A stretch of 64,000 nucleotides of DNA from the NCBI RefSeq assembly GCF_030505395.1, contig NZ_CP130044.1, positions 1,783,001-1,847,000 on the forward strand, read 5' to 3'. Position numbers and translations under genes: made by a program. Origin of the DNA: Asticcacaulis sp. ZE23SCel15 (GTDB lineage Bacteria; Pseudomonadota; Alphaproteobacteria; Caulobacterales; Caulobacteraceae). Positions 16,485-24,395 of this stretch are shown piece after piece. The notes beneath the pieces are model-generated. The model did no database searches. It was not told where the DNA came from and saw only the letters and a program-made list of their open reading frames with translations. Within the stretch, counting starts at the first letter, position 1; every line of letters begins with the position of its first letter.

Positions 16485-17256
16485 ACCCCACCGCCCGCAG
16501 GCCGTTATCTTTGACTGGGCCGGAACCATGGTCGACTTCGGGTCTCTGGCCCCGGTCATTGCCATGCAACAGGGCTTTGCTGCCGCGGGTGTAGAAGTTA
16601 GCGAAGCGGAAGTGCGCCGGCCTATGGGGCAGGCCAAGCGCGATCATGTTGCCGCCCTTCTGGCCCAGCCGGAGGTGGCTCAGCGCTGGCGGGACAAAAC
16701 GGGTCACGCACCTGCCGAACACGATATCGAACGTATCTATGCCAGCCTTGACAATCTGATGCGCGCCGCCGGTACCGCACGGGCTAAACTGATCCCCGGC
16801 GCACGGGCGACGTTTGATCGTCTGCGCACTGCCGGCATCCGGGTGGGGTCGTCAACGGGCTATACCCGCGCCATGATGGCCCCTATCCTGACCGCGGCGG
16901 CCGCGCAAGGATACGAGCCCGAACTGGTGGTCTGTGCTGGGGAGACAGCGCAGGGACGACCGGCGCCGCTCATGATCTGGAAGAACTTTGTTGAACTGGG
17001 GGTGTGGCCCGCCGCAGAGGTGGTCGTGGTGGATGACGCGCCGGTCGGTATCACCGCCGGAAAAGCCGCCGGCGCTTTTACGGTCGGTGTGGCCGGCAGC
17101 GGCAACGAAATGGGGCTGACTGAAGAGGCTTTCGCGGCGCTGACTGACGACGAACGTGGCCTAGGGCTCGAACGGGCACGCGCGGCTCTCTACGCGGCCG
17201 GGGCTGACGTGGTGATCGATACGGTTGCAGATCTCCCCAGGCTTCTCAGCCTTTAA
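16474..17256 (+). CDS. phnX: phosphonoacetaldehyde hydrolase
   Basis: A HAD-superfamily enzyme of 260 residues that cleaves phosphonoacetaldehyde to acetaldehyde and phosphate. The nucleophile Asp14 and the alanine in place of the second acid lie in VIFDWAGTMVD. The Schiff-base lysine Lys55 is in MGQAKRDHV. Motif II is GSSTGYTRAMM, and the acidic motif is VVVDDAPVGI. The start overlaps the end of the upstream oxidoreductase by 11 bases, so translation is probably coupled. The frame is open from 16369, but the residues before ATG 16474 are the oxidoreductase read out of frame. Length is close to the usual 265-275 residues. Confidence 0.93.
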   Translation: MIAKPHRPQAVIFDWAGTMVDFGSLAPVIAMQQGFAAAGVEVSEAEVRRPMGQAKRDHVAALLAQPEVAQRWRDKTGHAPAEHDIERIYASLDNLMRAAGTARAKLIPGARATFDRLRTAGIRVGSSTGYTRAMMAPILTAAAAQGYEPELVVCAGETAQGRPAPLMIWKNFVELGVWPAAEVVVVDDAPVGITAGKAAGAFTVGVAGSGNEMGLTEEAFAALTDDERGLGLERARAALYAAGADVVIDTVADLPRLLSL

Positions 17257-17278
17257 ATTATAGATTTAAACAAAGATT

Positions 17279-17303
17279 CCACAAAATCTCACATTATATC
17301 ACA
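17279..17303. promoter_or_regulatory. phased TCACA array upstream of deoR
   Basis: Three similar words follow at exact 10-bp steps: CCACA (17279), TCACA (17289) and TCACA (17299). They lie between the end of phnX and the DeoR-type gene. Similar 10-bp-phased TCACA words occur before the TonB receptor (18231-18275) and, inverted, before the phosphodiesterase (27989-28033). Repeated half-sites on one face of the helix suit an oligomeric DeoR-family repressor. Confidence 0.55.
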
Positions 17304-17410
17304 CGACTGTCATGCGGATCTCATATCGCCTGCCCGGAGGGCGGTGAGGGCTAAGCTGCAGGCTCCCCGTTGACAGATGATAGCAAAACGAAACAAAACA
17401 GAAGCGTCGA

Positions 17411-18187
17411 ATGCTCAATCTTAACCGGGGGCGCATGTTACAGGATACCCGCCAGTCCGAAATATATAATCTGCTGCAGGTGCATCGGACATGTACCATT
17501 ACGGACCTTGCCCAGCGCTTTGACGTAAGCGATGAAACCATCCGCCGCGATATTCGCCAGCTTGAAGAAGAGGGGTTCGCGTTTCGCGTTCGTGGCGGCG
17601 TCACGCTGAAGGAAACCGCGGCAGAGGCACCCTACCTTATACGTCGCAACCAAAATGCTGAAAAGAAACAGGCTATTGCCTTAAAAGCGGCCGAGCTGGT
17701 CGAAGACGGCATGACCATTCTCATCAACTCGGGGTCGACATCCTACTGGCTGAGCCGGGCCCTGACAAAGCAGCGCAACCTGACCGTTGTTACCAATGCG
17801 CTGGAAGTCGCCCGCGAGATGACGGGCCGTAACGGCTGTAAAGTGTTCTTCGCTGGCGGTGAAATCGACTACGATTATCAATCCTGCTTTGGTCATGAAA
17901 CTGAGGCTTTCATGAGCCGGTTTACGCCCGAACTTGCTTTCTTTGCCATCGGTGCTGTTGATTCCAAACGCGGGCTGCTGGATTTCCATAATCCTGAGGC
18001 GACCCTTAAGGCCTGTTTGTGGCCTCTGGCGTCGCGTGTCGTGGCCCTGGCCAATTCGTCGAAGTTTGAGCGGCAGGGGATCGTCAAGTCCCTGGATTTC
18101 AAACAGATTGACATTTTTGTCACTGACCAAACGCCGCCGTCGCAACTGCTGAAGGCCCTGAACGAGGTTGAGGTTCTGGTCGGTTAA
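17411..18187 (+). CDS. DeoR/GlpR-family transcriptional regulator
   Basis: A regulator of 258 residues with the N-terminal DeoR helix-turn-helix (LLQVHRTCTITDLAQRFDVS, then DETIRRDIRQLEEEG and RVRGGV). A DeoRC sensor domain follows, with the sugar-phosphate-isomerase-like ILINSGSTSYWLSRAL and VVTNALEVAREM blocks. Such regulators usually bind a phosphorylated sugar or related metabolite. It lies between the phosphonate genes and the TonB receptor. Its own promoter, the receptor promoter and the distant phosphodiesterase promoter share phased TCACA words, so it probably controls that set. ATG 17411 is used; ATG 17435 after a G-rich stretch is an alternative. Confidence 0.88.
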   Translation: MLNLNRGRMLQDTRQSEIYNLLQVHRTCTITDLAQRFDVSDETIRRDIRQLEEEGFAFRVRGGVTLKETAAEAPYLIRRNQNAEKKQAIALKAAELVEDGMTILINSGSTSYWLSRALTKQRNLTVVTNALEVAREMTGRNGCKVFFAGGEIDYDYQSCFGHETEAFMSRFTPELAFFAIGAVDSKRGLLDFHNPEATLKACLWPLASRVVALANSSKFERQGIVKSLDFKQIDIFVTDQTPPSQLLKALNEVEVLVG

Positions 18188-18230
18188 AGCGTTTATTTGT
18201 CATTTCCAACTACAGTATGGCAAAAAAACC

Positions 18231-18275
18231 TCACAAAAGTTCACATTTTTTGTCGAGAAATACACATTTGTCACA
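18231..18275. promoter_or_regulatory. phased TCACA array upstream of the TonB receptor gene
   Basis: TCACA occurs at 18231, 18241 and 18271, and the related TACAC at 18261, all on the same 10-bp phase; only the position at 18251 is unrelated. The array lies in the 179-base gap between the DeoR-type gene and the TonB-dependent receptor, in the promoter region of the receptor. It is the densest of the three arrays found. Confidence 0.6.
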
Positions 18276-18366
18276 ATGAGGCGTTAAGTACTGCCTCCGT
18301 GGCCGGCCGCGGGGGGCATCTTCCGTGCATCGCGATAGCCCGGCGTTCATTCACGGAGACATTCAT

Positions 18367-21141
18367 ATGAAGATGTTGATGACAGGGGCTGCCGCGGGCG
18401 CGCTGTTCTTTGCTGCGGCGCCGATCTATGCGCAGACGGACACCACTGTGACACCGCAGGCCGGTCAGGGCGAAGATCAGGCGGTTGAGACCGTTGTTGT
18501 GACGGGCTTTCGCGGCTCGCTGACCAGAGCGCGCCAGATCAAGCGTGAGTCTGGCATCATTAAGGATGTCATCGTCGCTGAAGATATGGCGAAATTTCCA
18601 GAACTGAATCTGGCTGAGTCCATGCAGCGTCTGCCGGGCGTGCAAATCAACCGCGAAGCCGGCGAAGGTCGCCGCATTAGCTTGCGCGGCCTTGGCCCGG
18701 ATTTCGCCCGTGTGCAACTCAATGGCATGGAAGTGCTGGGGAATGTCGACTCGGCTCAGGACAGCCGCGGTCAGCGCTCACGCGACCGCGCCTTCGATTT
18801 CAACATTTTCGCTTCGGAACTGTTCTCGCGCGTTGAGGTCGAAAAGACCTTCCAGGCGGCCCAGAACGAGGGTGGCATGGCCGGTACGGTCGGCCTGTTT
18901 ACCGGTAAGCCTTTCGACTATGCCACCGGTTCAAAGGGCGCTATATCGGTTAAGCTCGGCACTAACGAATATACCAAGGACACTCAGCCGCGCATCGCGG
19001 GCTTGTTCAGCCGCAACTGGGATAACAAGTTCGGTGTGGCGGTCTCGGTGGCTTATGGTAAGCGCGAAACCACCGAGCAAGGCCGCAATACCTACAACTA
19101 CGATAACCCCAGCGCGGCAACGCTTCAGGGGCTGGTCACCAAAGGTTTGGATATTTCTAATCTGAGCGCGGCACAACAGACCAAGTTCCTGTCCGGGGAC
19201 CTTTATTTTGCGGACGGTAACCGCACCTCTTCCTGGAATGCAGAGCAGGAGCGCCTCGGCATCACCGCTGCTGTTCAATGGCGTCCGACTGAGAACCTGC
19301 TGCTGACGCTGGATGCGCTGCACGGCGAGTTTACGACGAAGCGTAACGAGATGCATTTGGCCACACGCCCGCTCTCGTCGACTGGGTCTGTGGCGTTTGA
19401 TACGGCCGCTGGCGGGGTTTGGCCTGCCGCCTTCCAGACCAATTCGGTCATCAATGACCTCGCCTGGGACAGCGATAACTACGTCACCATGACCGACGTC
19501 ACCGGCACCACCTTCGGCAGTGAGCATCGCCGGTCTCTGAACGAAAATAACTTTGACCAACTGGTACTGACCGGTAAGTGGGACGTATCTGACCGCCTCA
19601 CATTGGACGGTCATATCGGCTATGAGAAGTCGACCTATGAGACTCCTTACGATGACAAGCTCTATATGCGCGCCAAGGGCAATCTGATTGCCAACTATGG
19701 TACTGACGGCCAGTCGGCGTCGTTCCAGTATCCGGGCTGGGATACCACTAACCCGGCCAACTATGCGATGGATTCCTTCTACTACCGTGGCTTCAATAAC
19801 GCTTCGGAACTGCGCGAAGGTGTGCTGAACGGGCGGTATTCGCTGTCAGACGTGTGGACGGTGCGCGCCGGTCTCGCCTACCATAAGTTCTCGCAAGAGG
19901 GCATCGATCTGTTCTATGACGACAACGTCAATGGCACACGCGCCAAAATGCGCGGCACCTCCGTTGCCGACGTCACCTCGGTCTTCACGAACGATTTTGG
20001 GTCGTGGCTGATCGGCGATTACGCCAAGGCCTTTGCGAAATATAACGAATATCACCGCTTCGGGCCAAATACCGATGGCACCGGCGGCGCGCTTCAGGAC
20101 ATTGAAAACGTCTATGAAACTACCGAAGAAACCGTGTCAGCCTATGTTCAGGCGGACTGGGACAGCGAACTTATGGGTAAGCGCTTTCGCGGTAATATCG
20201 GCCTGCGCGGCTACTCGACCGACACCCGCAGCACCGGCTGGATACAGGGTGATAGTTACGCCTACCTCGGCACCACAGACGTAGAGGGCAGCTATTCAGG
20301 CGTATTGCCGGCTATGAACTCAGTGCTTGAAGTGACACCGGAAGTTCTGGTGCGCTTCTCCGCCACGCAGAACCTGAACCGTCCCGGACTGGGCTCCATG
20401 GCTGCGGAGGGCAGTGCGTTCCAGGATTCGGACTCTGGCGAGATTACGGCATCGCGCGGTAACCCTAACCTTGAGCCCTATAAGGACACCACGCTTGATC
20501 TGGCCGTGGAGTACTACTTTGGCAAGATGGGCCTGCTGTCGGCAGGTGTCTTCCAGAAGGAAATCAAGAACTACATCGGTTCTGTGACCCTCGAAGATAT
20601 CCCCTTCAGCGAGACGGGCGTGCCGTTTGCGACCATTCCGGGTGCTACGGCGGATACCATCGTTTCTGAGTTCTCGATGCCGGTTAACATCGCAGGCAAG
20701 AATAAGCTGACGGGTATCGAACTTGTGGCTCAGGGTCAGTTCACCTTCCTGCCGGCGCCGTTCGATAATCTGGGCGCGGTCGCCAACTATACGAGTGTCG
20801 ATGCCGATCAGGCCCTGACCGGCATATCGAAGACCAGCTACAATGCCACCATCTACTATGAAACCAGCCTGTGGGGTGCGCGCGCCTCGATGAGCCACCG
20901 TGATCGCTGGTATAGCGGCTATAGCGATGACGTTATGAGCGCCAGCACACGCGGCTTTGAGGGCGGCACCTATGTCGACGCGTCGGCCTTCTGGAACGTC
21001 AGTAGTGCCCTTCAGATCACCCTGAACGGGGTCAATCTGACCAACGAAAAGGACACGCAGTTCTGGGGACAGAACCGCTACCTCTATAACCAGAACCAAA
21101 GTGGTGCTACCTACATGCTGGGTCTAAGCTACAAGTTCTAA
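18367..21141 (+). CDS. TonB-dependent receptor, Xanthomonas/Caulobacter type
   Basis: An outer-membrane beta-barrel receptor of 924 residues. The signal peptide ends near PIYAQ. A TonB box (ETVVVTGF) follows. The plug domain carries the family block ESMQRLPGVQINREAGEGR, then ISLRGLGPDFARVQLNGMEV, characteristic of TIGR01782 receptors that import sugars, oligosaccharides or other large solutes. The barrel ends on the aromatic residue of LGLSYKF, as outer-membrane insertion requires. The frame is open from 18325, but GGAGA precedes ATG 18367. A phased TCACA array lies upstream and an intrinsic terminator follows. Four sulfotransferase/hydroxylase genes start just after that terminator, and similar receptors are found beside such genes in related bacteria. 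The substrate is unknown. Confidence 0.93.
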   Translation: MKMLMTGAAAGALFFAAAPIYAQTDTTVTPQAGQGEDQAVETVVVTGFRGSLTRARQIKRESGIIKDVIVAEDMAKFPELNLAESMQRLPGVQINREAGEGRRISLRGLGPDFARVQLNGMEVLGNVDSAQDSRGQRSRDRAFDFNIFASELFSRVEVEKTFQAAQNEGGMAGTVGLFTGKPFDYATGSKGAISVKLGTNEYTKDTQPRIAGLFSRNWDNKFGVAVSVAYGKRETTEQGRNTYNYDNPSAATLQGLVTKGLDISNLSAAQQTKFLSGDLYFADGNRTSSWNAEQERLGITAAVQWRPTENLLLTLDALHGEFTTKRNEMHLATRPLSSTGSVAFDTAAGGVWPAAFQTNSVINDLAWDSDNYVTMTDVTGTTFGSEHRRSLNENNFDQLVLTGKWDVSDRLTLDGHIGYEKSTYETPYDDKLYMRAKGNLIANYGTDGQSASFQYPGWDTTNPANYAMDSFYYRGFNNASELREGVLNGRYSLSDVWTVRAGLAYHKFSQEGIDLFYDDNVNGTRAKMRGTSVADVTSVFTNDFGSWLIGDYAKAFAKYNEYHRFGPNTDGTGGALQDIENVYETTEETVSAYVQADWDSELMGKRFRGNIGLRGYSTDTRSTGWIQGDSYAYLGTTDVEGSYSGVLPAMNSVLEVTPEVLVRFSATQNLNRPGLGSMAAEGSAFQDSDSGEITASRGNPNLEPYKDTTLDLAVEYYFGKMGLLSAGVFQKEIKNYIGSVTLEDIPFSETGVPFATIPGATADTIVSEFSMPVNIAGKNKLTGIELVAQGQFTFLPAPFDNLGAVANYTSVDADQALTGISKTSYNATIYYETSLWGARASMSHRDRWYSGYSDDVMSASTRGFEGGTYVDASAFWNVSSALQITLNGVNLTNEKDTQFWGQNRYLYNQNQSGATYMLGLSYKF

Positions 21142-21164
21142 ACCCGAGGGTCTTTGAAAAACCG

Positions 21165-21200
21165 GGCGCTTCACCTGTCCAAAGGGTGAAGCGCCTTTTT
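21165..21200 (+). terminator. intrinsic terminator after the TonB receptor
   Basis: GGCGCTTCACC (21165-21175) pairs perfectly with GGTGAAGCGCC (21185-21195) around a nine-base loop and is followed by TTTTT. It lies 23 bases after the receptor stop and only 14 bases before the next start codon. It should reduce, not necessarily abolish, transcription of the sulfotransferase operon. Confidence 0.85.
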
Positions 21201-21214
21201 GAGTATTTCGGTCT

Positions 21215-21853
21215 ATGATTATCTCCCATCGCCATCGTTTCATCTTTGCCGCCGTGCCCAAGACCGGCACCCATTCCGTGCGGCAGGCCCTGCGCGCGCA
21301 TATGGGCGACGACGATGTTGAGCAGGCGGGGCTGTTCGTCAATAAGCGCTTCCCCTGGCAGGAACTGGCGGCGATCCGTCATGGTCATCTGTCTTTGCTG
21401 CAGGTGCGCCCGTACCTTGGTGACGAGGCTTTTGACAGCTATTTCAAGTTCGCTTTTGTGCGCAATCCCTTCGACCGCTTCGTCTCCTACTGCGCCTTTA
21501 TGCTGCGTGACGGTGACGTCTTCCAGCAGCGTCCGCGTGATGTTATGCGCCATTTTCTGTTTATCGCGCCGCCAGAAGTGCACATCCTGTTCCAGCCGCA
21601 GGCGTCGCTGCTGGTGGGGGCGGATGGTCAGACTCTGCTGGCTGACGCAGTGGGGCGCGTTGAAAATATGCAGCCCGATTATGAGGCAATCTGCGCCCGT
21701 ATCGGCATTGCCGCTTGCCCGCTGGAACGGGTCAATGGCAGTCGCCACGAAGATTATCGCCGTTACTATGATCAGGCTTTGATCGACGGGGTCGCCGCAC
21801 GCTACGCTCAGGATCTGGAATTGTTCGGCTACAGCTTTGAGGGCCTGCGATGA
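21215..21853 (+). CDS. sulfotransferase family 2 protein
   Basis: A sulfotransferase of 212 residues. The N-terminal 5'-phosphosulfate-binding loop reads FIFAAVPKTGTHSVRQAL, and the 3'-phosphate block reads FAFVRNPFDRFVSYCAFML, both as in PAPS-dependent carbohydrate and protein sulfotransferases (Sulfotransfer_2). No signal peptide or membrane segment is seen, so it should act in the cytoplasm. It is the first of four tightly packed genes, and its stop overlaps the next ATG (ATGA). The acceptor is unknown. An RNA terminator hairpin sits immediately upstream, so expression may come from partial read-through of the TonB receptor transcript or from a promoter inside that gene. Confidence 0.85.
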   Translation: MIISHRHRFIFAAVPKTGTHSVRQALRAHMGDDDVEQAGLFVNKRFPWQELAAIRHGHLSLLQVRPYLGDEAFDSYFKFAFVRNPFDRFVSYCAFMLRDGDVFQQRPRDVMRHFLFIAPPEVHILFQPQASLLVGADGQTLLADAVGRVENMQPDYEAICARIGIAACPLERVNGSRHEDYRRYYDQALIDGVAARYAQDLELFGYSFEGLR

Positions 21854-22479
21854 ACGCCATCCCTCTGCAACTTAGCGGTAACCCCCGCAAAACCACGACG
21901 ATCCGCCCGCTGGGGGCGGTCGATATATCGACGCTGCGGGCCGCGGTGCTGGTCATCCCTGAAGACATATGGGACGCAGAAAACGCCAGTAAGCCCAATC
22001 GGTTCGAGGCGCTGGGGGATACCCGGCACATTGTTTTCCGCTTTATCGACAGCCCCCGTGACTGGCGCCACTCGCATGATCGCCCCGCCTGGTCCGGATG
22101 GCGCGGCGTGCTGGAGCCGGTATTGGCGCAGGCGGTGCGTGACTATGGCTATGCGCGCGGAGTGTTTCCGCGGGTAATGCTGGCGCGGATGCCGCCGGGT
22201 GGGGTCATCCACCCGCATATCGACGCCAATCCGGCGGCAAAGTGGCCGCATAAGATCCATGTGCCGGTGACGACCAACCTTGACGTGGCGTCCTTCTTCG
22301 GTGGCGCTCAACACTATTTCGCGCCGGGCGAGGCGGTCGAGGTCAATAACCTTGGCCCGCATGGGGTGCGCAACGCAGGTGACACCGATCGCATCCATTT
22401 GATCTTTGAGTATTACGACGCCGACCAGCCGGACCCGGACTGGCTTGAGCCCTTATTGTTGTCTGGTATGGGGCGATGA
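21850..22479 (+). CDS. aspartyl/asparaginyl beta-hydroxylase-like oxygenase
   Basis: A stand-alone 2-oxoglutarate/Fe(II) dioxygenase-like protein of 209 residues in the Asp/Asn beta-hydroxylase family. The iron-binding histidines are visible in GGVIHPHIDANP and NLGPHGVRNAGD, and the 2-oxoglutarate-binding arginine in TDRIHLIFEYYD. Eukaryotic relatives hydroxylate Asp or Asn in EGF-like domains; bacterial substrates are mostly unknown. It overlaps its neighbours on both sides by ATGA junctions, so it is made together with the two flanking sulfotransferases. This suggests that one target is both hydroxylated and sulfated. Confidence 0.85.
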   Translation: MNAIPLQLSGNPRKTTTIRPLGAVDISTLRAAVLVIPEDIWDAENASKPNRFEALGDTRHIVFRFIDSPRDWRHSHDRPAWSGWRGVLEPVLAQAVRDYGYARGVFPRVMLARMPPGGVIHPHIDANPAAKWPHKIHVPVTTNLDVASFFGGAQHYFAPGEAVEVNNLGPHGVRNAGDTDRIHLIFEYYDADQPDPDWLEPLLLSGMGR

Positions 22480-24392
22480 ATGACAGCGCCGGATTAGACG
22501 CGCGCGACGCCCTGTTGCAGACCGCCAGAGACCTGCGCGCCCGCCAACGCCTCACCGAGGCCTTGACGACTCTGGAGCAATTGCAAGCGCTGTACCCTAG
22601 GTTTAGCCGCCTCTATCAGGAGCGCGGCCACTGTTACATAAACGCCGGAGATGCGCGGGCGGCCATCGATGCGCTGCGGCAGGCGGTGCATCTGAACCCG
22701 ACCCTGCCCGCCAGTTGGGACATGCTGGCGCAGCTTTATCGTATGGGGGGCGACACCGCTCAGGCGGCGCAGGCGGCGCAGCGTCTGGCTGTGTTAAAAC
22801 AACTGCCGCCCGCGGTGGTGATGGCCAATAGTCTGTTTGCCGACGGCGACCTGGCCCCGGCGGAGGCGGTCATCCGCGACTACCTGCGTCAGGATCGTGA
22901 CAATGTGGGGGCCTTGCACCTGCTGGCGCGCATCCGCAAAGACAGCAATGCCCTTGGTGACGCCGAGACATTGCTGGCGCCTGTGTTAGCGCGCGCCCCG
23001 GATTATCACGCGGCGCGTCTTGACTACGGTATGATCCTGTTGCAACAGCAAAAGCATGTGTTGGCGCGAAAAGAAGCCGAGCACTTGCTCAAGCATGATG
23101 GGGATAATCGCGAATACCTTAAGCTATATGGCGCGGCCTGCGTCGGTCTGGGCGACCATGAGCCGGTGATCGATCTCTATGATCGCTTGCTGGCCGACCC
23201 TCAGTCACCAACCGAAGTCGCCGAATTGCGCCTATGGCGGGCGAACGCCCTGAAGGTCACGGGCCAGCAGCCACAAGCCATAGCCGACTATCGCGCAGCC
23301 CTTGCGGCCCGGCCGGACTATGGTGTGGCCTGGTTCAGTCTGTCTAACCTCAAGACCTATCGCTTCACGGATGACGACCTTGCCGGCATGAAGGCCGCGG
23401 AAGCCAGGGCCGACACCCAGCATCTGGACCGTATCTATCTGTGCTTTGCCCTTGGTAAAGCGCTTGAGGACCGGGGCGATTACGCCTCCTCATGGACCTA
23501 TTACGAACGCGGAAATGCGTTGAGGCGCACAGCCTCCCGTTACCGCGCCGAGGTCGCGGAGTCCTGTGCTGCCCGAATAAAGACGGTGTTCACTTCCGAA
23601 TTTTTTGCCGCGCGGGCTGACTGGGGCGTGGATGATGCTGCGCCTATCTTTATCTTAGGGTTGCCGCGTTCGGGCTCGACCCTGATCGAGCAGATTTTGG
23701 CCTCTCATTCCGGCGTCGAGGGCACACAGGAACTGACCGAAATCGGCCGATACGCCGGTGAACTGTGCGGATCTGATCCGGCCTGTGGTTTGCCGCTTCA
23801 TCCGGAAGCTTTAGCGCGACTGACGAAGGATGACGCCCGCAAACTTGGGGACCGCTTTCTGGCGGAAACCCAAACCTATCGCCGGTTGGGTAAGCCGTTT
23901 TTCATCGATAAGATGCCGAACAATTTCTGGCATATTGGCCTGATCCACCTGGTATTGCCGCAAGCCAATATCATCGATGTGCGGCGCGAACCGATGGCGG
24001 GCTGTTTCAGTAACCTTAAGCAGTTGTTCGGCACGACCAATCAGGAATTCAGCTATGGTGTCGAGGATATCGCCCGCTATTACCGCACCTACCTCGACCT
24101 CATGCGTCATTGGGACGATGTCCTGCCCGGTCGGGTTTTGCGGGTAGCGTATGAGGACGTGATCGAAGACCTTGAGGCCAGTGTGCGCCGCATGCTTGAT
24201 CACTGCGGCCTGTCTTTTGAGGCTGCCTGCCTGACCTTTCACCAGACGAAGCGCAGCATACGCACCCCCAGTTCCGAGCAGGTGCGCCAGCCGATCAGCC
24301 GGGAAGGCCTTGATCAATGGCAGCACTATGCGCCCTGGCTAGGTGATCTGAAAAACGCGCTGGGCGATGCCATAACCCGCTACAGGGATTGA
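22476..24392 (+). CDS. TPR-containing sulfotransferase
   Basis: A protein of 638 residues. Residues about 1-330 are tetratricopeptide repeats (for example AIDALRQAVHLNPTLPASWD and AIADYRAALAARPDYGVAWF), a likely docking surface for a protein or peptide. The C-terminal half is a sulfotransferase, with the PAPS loop FILGLPRSGSTLIEQILASH and the 3'-phosphate block IIDVRREPMAGCFSNLKQLF. This architecture is common in Caulobacterales and sphingomonads and has some likeness to tyrosylprotein sulfotransferases. There is no signal peptide, so action is cytoplasmic. It starts in an ATGA overlap with the hydroxylase gene and is followed four bases later by the hydroxylase-sulfotransferase fusion gene. 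Confidence 0.9.
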   Translation: MNDSAGLDARDALLQTARDLRARQRLTEALTTLEQLQALYPRFSRLYQERGHCYINAGDARAAIDALRQAVHLNPTLPASWDMLAQLYRMGGDTAQAAQAAQRLAVLKQLPPAVVMANSLFADGDLAPAEAVIRDYLRQDRDNVGALHLLARIRKDSNALGDAETLLAPVLARAPDYHAARLDYGMILLQQQKHVLARKEAEHLLKHDGDNREYLKLYGAACVGLGDHEPVIDLYDRLLADPQSPTEVAELRLWRANALKVTGQQPQAIADYRAALAARPDYGVAWFSLSNLKTYRFTDDDLAGMKAAEARADTQHLDRIYLCFALGKALEDRGDYASSWTYYERGNALRRTASRYRAEVAESCAARIKTVFTSEFFAARADWGVDDAAPIFILGLPRSGSTLIEQILASHSGVEGTQELTEIGRYAGELCGSDPACGLPLHPEALARLTKDDARKLGDRFLAETQTYRRLGKPFFIDKMPNNFWHIGLIHLVLPQANIIDVRREPMAGCFSNLKQLFGTTNQEFSYGVEDIARYYRTYLDLMRHWDDVLPGRVLRVAYEDVIEDLEASVRRMLDHCGLSFEAACLTFHQTKRSIRTPSSEQVRQPISREGLDQWQHYAPWLGDLKNALGDAITRYRD

Positions 24393-24395
24393 CCG

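Noticed and set aside
15753..16637. Minus-strand frame of 294 codons opposite the flavoprotein and phnX
   Set aside because: Both plus-strand genes have clear catalytic motifs; the antisense translation has none.
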